Positions 60,355 to 64,000 of a stretch of 64,000 nt of DNA are shown piece by piece. The first letter of the stretch is position 1. Every line of letters begins with the position of its first letter. The stretch spans positions 14,250,501-14,314,500 of the forward strand of contig NC_088787.1 of the NCBI RefSeq assembly GCF_949628265.1, in the 5' to 3' direction. The notes beneath the pieces are model-generated. The model was not told the origin of the DNA. It did no database searches and saw only the letters and a list, made by a program, of their open reading frames with translations. The position numbers and the translations under genes were made by a program. The DNA comes from Cloeon dipterum. Taxonomy: Eukaryota > Arthropoda > Insecta > Ephemeroptera > Baetidae.

Positions 60355-60912
60355 CTGCAAACAACAGCCTGTCAGTTTATAATTGTTTCGCCTAAGACAG
60401 GCACCGTGACCTAAATGTAGGTTTAATAATAAATTTGGGACGATTATCAGCGGTATCACCAAACCACTTAGCACTCAGTCATGCCCTATTCCCCCTATCC
60501 CTAGCCTCCACTAATTTTCTATATTTAAATCCATCTAATGCCGACCTCAATTCAATTCTAACGTATTTTAAGAGACAGACACCCTATATCCAGACGTGTG
60601 CATTGAATTTTAACACGCTGTGGATCCTTGAGGATTTCACAAATTCATCAAAGTATTTCGGGCAGCGCCATTGGGTGCCAGAACAGATTCGGTCTGCTTC
60701 ATTAGTTAAATGAACACGTCCCTCGAACCATAGATTCCACTCGTAAAATTTTATTTCTCTACTGACAGTCAAATTTATGTACATTATATTCGATGAGAAG
60801 GCAAACAGTGGCTTTGTTCACACGGCGCACTGCAGCCGGGCATAAAGAATAAATTAATCTATCACTGTAAACTAGCGTAAATGCGTTAAGAGCCACGTTA
60901 GCGTGAGTTTCG
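60355..60912. other. Spacer between T6 and T5
   Basis: Intron upstream of T6 and T5 3' UTR. Minus-strand poly(A) hexamer at 60750-60755. No other feature. Confidence 0.5.
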
Positions 60913-61274
60913 TCAGTTGAAAGTAGTAGTAGTAGTAGTAGCAGTAGTAGTCCTTTTCCCGTGTACCGACTTAATGTGCGTTTTCATATTATCGCGTCGG
61001 CTGAAGATTTTAAAACAGTGCGGACACTTGGTTTGGCCGAGGTGCAGGGCAAAGTGCTTTTTAAGGCTCGCCTCGCTGCTGAACGTCTTGTTGCAAACCG
61101 AACACGTGGTCTTGCCTAGGTGAAAGGCAAAATGATTGATCAGGGTCTGCTCGTGCGAAAAGTCGCTTGTGCAGACGCTGCAACAATAGCGCCCGTCCTT
61201 TTTGATAACCGTTAGTAGTTCCTCGCTCACGATAAGCTGTTTCGGCGCCCCCTCCTCGCCCACAAAATCAGCGT
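60913..61274 (-). CDS. Array exon T5: three C2H2 fingers, poly-Thr tail
   Basis: 120 codons plus stop after acceptor TTCTCTTTTGCAG, split-codon bases AC. Leader DADFVGEEGAPKQLIVSEE. Finger 1 CSVCTSDFSHEQTLINHFAFH (Leu, no fifth Cys), linker LGKTT, finger 2 CSVCNKTFSSEASLKKHFALH, linker LGQTK, finger 3 CPHCFKIFSRRDNMKTHIKSVH. The FSRRDNM segment is close to the second finger of tramtrack/broad-type proteins. The tail is encoded by an ACT-type trinucleotide repeat (60917-60952). Confidence 0.84.
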
Positions 61275-61844
61275 CTGCAAAAGAGAACCGGCGCTGAATG
61301 GTCAAGTCTATTGGTTGCTCATTTGATTTGTGAGAACAGAACAGCCCTCCGGACACCAGTGACATGCGCCCCCGCTCCTTCTATACCACACACTATTTGC
61401 AAGGGTAGCGTGAACAGCATAAATAAGGGGAAAGGAGAGTCAAAACGAGTCGCTCTGTGTATTTCGTTTATTTATTATTCTCTTCAATAAACTATAAAAT
61501 CCTAGTAAAATAAAAATTGATACTATGTTCAATAATATAAGTCAAAAGAACCGCTGCTTCTCTACGCGTTAAACTATATAAATTTTATGTATATATGTTT
61601 GTTTTCTTGTATATGTTTATGTATACTTTATAGTAGATTAATCTTATCTAACAAGAAGTTGCGTTCCAGTTTGGCAGCATAATGAGGTTACATGGTTGCA
61701 TGTTTAATTGTCTTGAGAGTAACATTGTTGTTTCTTGTATACGTGTTGTAGTGGTGTGTACGATCTAGTAAGGTATACGAGGTTTCTTGTTGCATAACTT
61801 AACTTATCTTTCTATACGATTATCGTCATCTCTATCTACAGCGA
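61275..61844. other. Spacer between T5 and T4
   Basis: Intron upstream of T5 and T4 3' UTR; a minus-strand poly(A) hexamer occurs near 61468, about 380 bases past the T4 stop. The stretch 61560-61840 is rich in GT/TATA simple sequence. Confidence 0.45.
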
Positions 61845-62158
61845 TCAGGCTATCTTATGTACAACCTTCATGTGATGCTTGAGGTAATAGGCGTTGCACA
61901 GACTTTTGTTGCATAGCTTGCACGTGGTAGTGCCCAAGTGCATGGCGAAATGCGTGGTCAGATTGGCGACGCAATCGAAAACTTTGTGACAAACCGAGCA
62001 GGTAGTTTCGCCTCGGTGTAGCGCGAAGTGCCTAATGCACGAGCCTTTGCTCATAAAAACGCGTTCGCACGCGCTGCATTTGAATTTGCCCTGGTGCTCA
62101 ATCACGCAAAGCGACCGCGCCAAGCCTGGCAGGGACCGAGCTTTCCTGTGCGGCAAGT
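61845..62158 (-). CDS. Array exon T4: three C2H2 fingers
   Basis: 104 codons plus stop after acceptor TTAACTGTTTACAG, split-codon bases AC. Leader DLPHRKARSLPGLARSL, basic. Finger 1 CSACERVFMSKGSCIRHFALH, linker RGETT, finger 2 CSVCHKVFDCVANLTTHFAMH, linker LGTTT, finger 3 CKLCNKSLCNAYYLKHHMKVVH, tail KIA. Fingers 2 and 3 are closest to those of T3 (CSVCFKVFD, LGSTTCQLCGKQLCN), indicating that T3 and T4 are sister duplicates. Confidence 0.85.
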
Positions 62159-62562
62159 CTGTAAACAGTTAAGTGAACTTGGTTGTAGACAAATGGCATC
62201 ACAAACATACAATTCATAACATACTAGCTAATTGGCCCCGCTGGGAAATGCTCTCTAGCTTCAGACTCATCTGAGTTTGCCACAGACTTGCGTGTGAAAA
62301 TATGCATTCGATTAGGGTCTTTGATTGATCTGTACTCTCCACGAGAAAAGCAGCGTAGTACTTGCACTCATTATTATTGAAGGTGTGTAAATTCGACTTA
62401 AAAATTGCCAGATACGTCAGGCAAATATATCAAATATGTAGCCTAGCCTTAAAAAAAAGAATAGGAAATTAGTAGTTTAGCGTGCTCGGCACGGGAATGT
62501 TTGTTTTCTAGGAAAAGGCACAACTGATTCTTCGTCTCTTTCTCTTTTAGAGTGGCTGTAGT
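62159..62562. other. Spacer between T4 and T3
   Basis: Intron upstream of T4 and T3 3' UTR. No clear AATAAA on the minus strand was noted. Nothing else seen. Confidence 0.45.
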
Positions 62563-62903
62563 TCACGACTTTTTCGATTGATCACCGCGGCTTCGCTTTA
62601 GATGGACGTGGTCCATGTGGTATTTGAGCTGCGTCATGTTGCAAAGCTGCTTGCCGCACAGCTGGCACGTGGTCGAGCCAAGGTGGAACGGAAAATGCGC
62701 TTTCAGGTTGACCAGCGTGTCGAAAACTTTGAAACACACTGAGCACGTCGTGCGGCCCAGGTGGAAATCGAAATGCCTAACACACGAGCTGCGGTTTTTG
62801 TATTTGCGTTCGCAAGCGCTGCAATAAAATTTGCCGTCCTTCTCTATCACTCTAAGATCGGCGGCCGTCGCGTCAGGTTCCGCGGCGTACATGAACTCGT
62901 TTT
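62563..62903 (-). CDS. Array exon T3: three C2H2 fingers
   Basis: 113 codons plus stop after acceptor GTGGGTGTTTGCAG, split-codon bases AA. Leader ENEFMYAAEPDATAADLRVI. Finger 1 CSACERKYKNRSSCVRHFDFH, linker LGRTT, finger 2 CSVCFKVFDTLVNLKAHFPFH, linker LGSTT, finger 3 CQLCGKQLCNMTQLKYHMDHVH, basic tail LKRSRGDQSKKS. Confidence 0.85.
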
Positions 62904-63046
62904 CTGCAAACACCCACAAAACACACGGTTTGATCAGTGGAGCAAGAGGAGTGATGTGTTTAAGACTTGGTTTATTGCGTTTTAGGCGTAAAGGCGGCCG
63001 AGTCACTCTCGGCACAGAATTCACCGACAAGCGAGCGAGCGTCTTA

Positions 63047-63345
63047 TCAAATTTGGTGAATCTGGTGCACACGTTCGAGGTGCACCTTCAGGTAAAACTC
63101 CCTGCCGAACTTTCGCTGACACACAGGACACGTGGTGGTGCCCAGGTGGACGGCAAAGTGCTGCTTGAGCGCGTCCTCATGACCGAAACTCTTATGACAG
63201 ATGGAGCAAGTGGTTTTCCCTAAGTGGGTTGCGAAATGCCGCACGCACGAGCTTTTATTCAAAAATCGCCGGTCGCAAACACTGCAAGAAAACGCGCCGT
63301 CCTTCATTATGACCTTGAGAGTGCTCGAGTCCAACGGACCAACGT
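63047..63345 (-). CDS. Array exon T2: three C2H2 fingers
   Basis: 99 codons plus stop after acceptor GGCCTGTTCGCAG, split-codon bases AC. Leader DVGPLDSSTLKVIMKDG. Finger 1 CSVCDRRFLNKSSCVRHFATH, linker LGKTT, finger 2 CSICHKSFGHEDALKQHFAVH, linker LGTTT, finger 3 CPVCQRKFGREFYLKVHLERVH, tail QIHQI. Minus-strand poly(A) hexamer at 62971-62976. Confidence 0.85.
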
Positions 63346-63629
63346 CTGCGAACAGGCCAACCCACAGCTTTTAATCCTCACAAGCAAAATCTATCTAAGC
63401 AAGTTGGTTTGGTGGTTTTAATAAAATTATCGAGTTCTACCAAGTTGGATTCCGTGTAAAAATCGTTTTATTATTAAGTCTTTCTCAGAGTTTACACATT
63501 AAGGGCTGGTGCGAAATTAGACAACACAGCTTGATTGGATTGCATCTATAGCGTGCGTGCTCCTTCTTTTTCAAGTCCATATAATCGTTTATTTACAGAG
63601 CACGGTGTCATGCAGTATACGAGCGCTGT

Positions 63630-63907
63630 TTAAGTCGTTCCAGTCTCACACTTAAGAAACGCGTCGCCTGAGGGGATGCCGTGCACGTGGCGCAAGTGTC
63701 TTTTCATGTGGCTCTTTCGACTGAGCACGTAGCCGCATATGTAACATTTTGAGGTGCCAAAGTGGATGGCCATATGCTTTTGACATGAATCACGGTGGTT
63801 AAATGACTTTCCGCACAATTTACAAGTAAACCGTGGTAATGTTCCTTCCTGAACCTCATGTGTAATAAATTTTGATGCCATTGAGTGAAACGAGTGGGCC
63901 TTGGAAC
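63630..63907 (-). CDS. Array exon T1: two C2H2 fingers (first unit in window)
   Basis: 92 codons plus stop after acceptor GGTTTTGTGTTCACAG, split-codon bases GT. Leader GSKAHSFHSMASKF. Finger 1 CKLCGKSFNHRDSCQKHMAIH, linker FGTSK, finger 2 CYICGYVLSRKSHMKRHLRHVH, tail GIPSGDAFLKCETGTT. Minus-strand poly(A) hexamer at 63588-63593, only about 37 bases past the stop, which marks it as a complete 3'-terminal exon. The shared upstream exons, and possibly more units, lie beyond the right edge. Confidence 0.84.
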
Positions 63908-64000
63908 CTGTGAACACAAAACCAACTCATTTCACTTCAACGCATAACAAGTATTTTTTTTTCACTATTTTTTACTTTAAACCCTTTTCAATTGACTCGG

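Noticed and set aside
46773-63907. Treating each zinc-finger open frame as an independent small gene
   Set aside because: Every frame opens at a splice acceptor in the same phase, several (such as T9) have no ATG before the first finger, and no promoters or first exons are seen between units.
46773-63907. Naming the array gene lola, broad, tramtrack or mod(mdg4)
   Set aside because: The architecture fits, but the common exons are outside the window and the fingers lack the signatures I would need, so no symbol is given.

Overview
This is a gene-dense, AT-rich stretch of nuclear DNA from an animal, almost certainly an arthropod and most likely an insect. The evidence is compact split genes with many introns of 41-80 bp, GT-AG boundaries with AATAAA-type poly(A) signals, and recognisable orthologues of animal genes. 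It also carries a tandem pair of insect-type secreted DNA/RNA non-specific nucleases. I rebuilt the exon structures by hand from splice signals, reading frame and family conservation. Every joined reading frame closes in phase except one nuclease gene, which has a 1-nt frameshift.

Layout, left to right. 16-1872 (-): PHAX, the U snRNA export adaptor. 2607-2849 (-): a C18orf32/UPF0729 small protein. 3186-6023 (-): OPA1, the mitochondrial fusion dynamin, intronless here. 6838-11344 (+): TDRD3, divergent from OPA1. 13633-19302 (+): extracellular heparan sulfate 6-O-endosulfatase (Sulf1). 19863-21916 (-): an SLC16/monocarboxylate-transporter-like MFS protein, convergent with Sulf1. 22244-33091 (-): EPG5, 25 exons. 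34277-37966 (-): TBC1D5. The last two both serve endolysosomal/autophagic traffic. 40309-42872 (+) and 43732-45850 (-): two convergent paralogous nucleases, the first frameshifted.

The right-hand 17 kb (46773-63907, all minus strand) is the most unusual part. It is a tandem array of 20 short exons (called T1-T20 here, counted from the right). Each follows a 3' splice site, usually TTTGCAG, always in the same phase, and each ends in its own stop codon. Eighteen encode two to four C2H2 zinc fingers of one distinctive subtype. One encodes a DUF4806-like domain. One is truncated just as its first finger begins. This is the architecture of alternative 3'-terminal exons feeding one shared N-terminal part, as in lola, broad or mod(mdg4). 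The shared exons are not in the window and should lie to the right of position 64000.

Scattered through introns and intergenic DNA are six copies of one AT-rich repeat, three copies of a repeat beginning AGAGGTCTCA (one with perfect terminal inverted repeats), and a MITE-like element inside a TDRD3 intron. Splice sites are unusual: four introns appear to be GC-AG and one GA-AG among roughly 80. No RNA gene, CRISPR array or viral gene was recognised.
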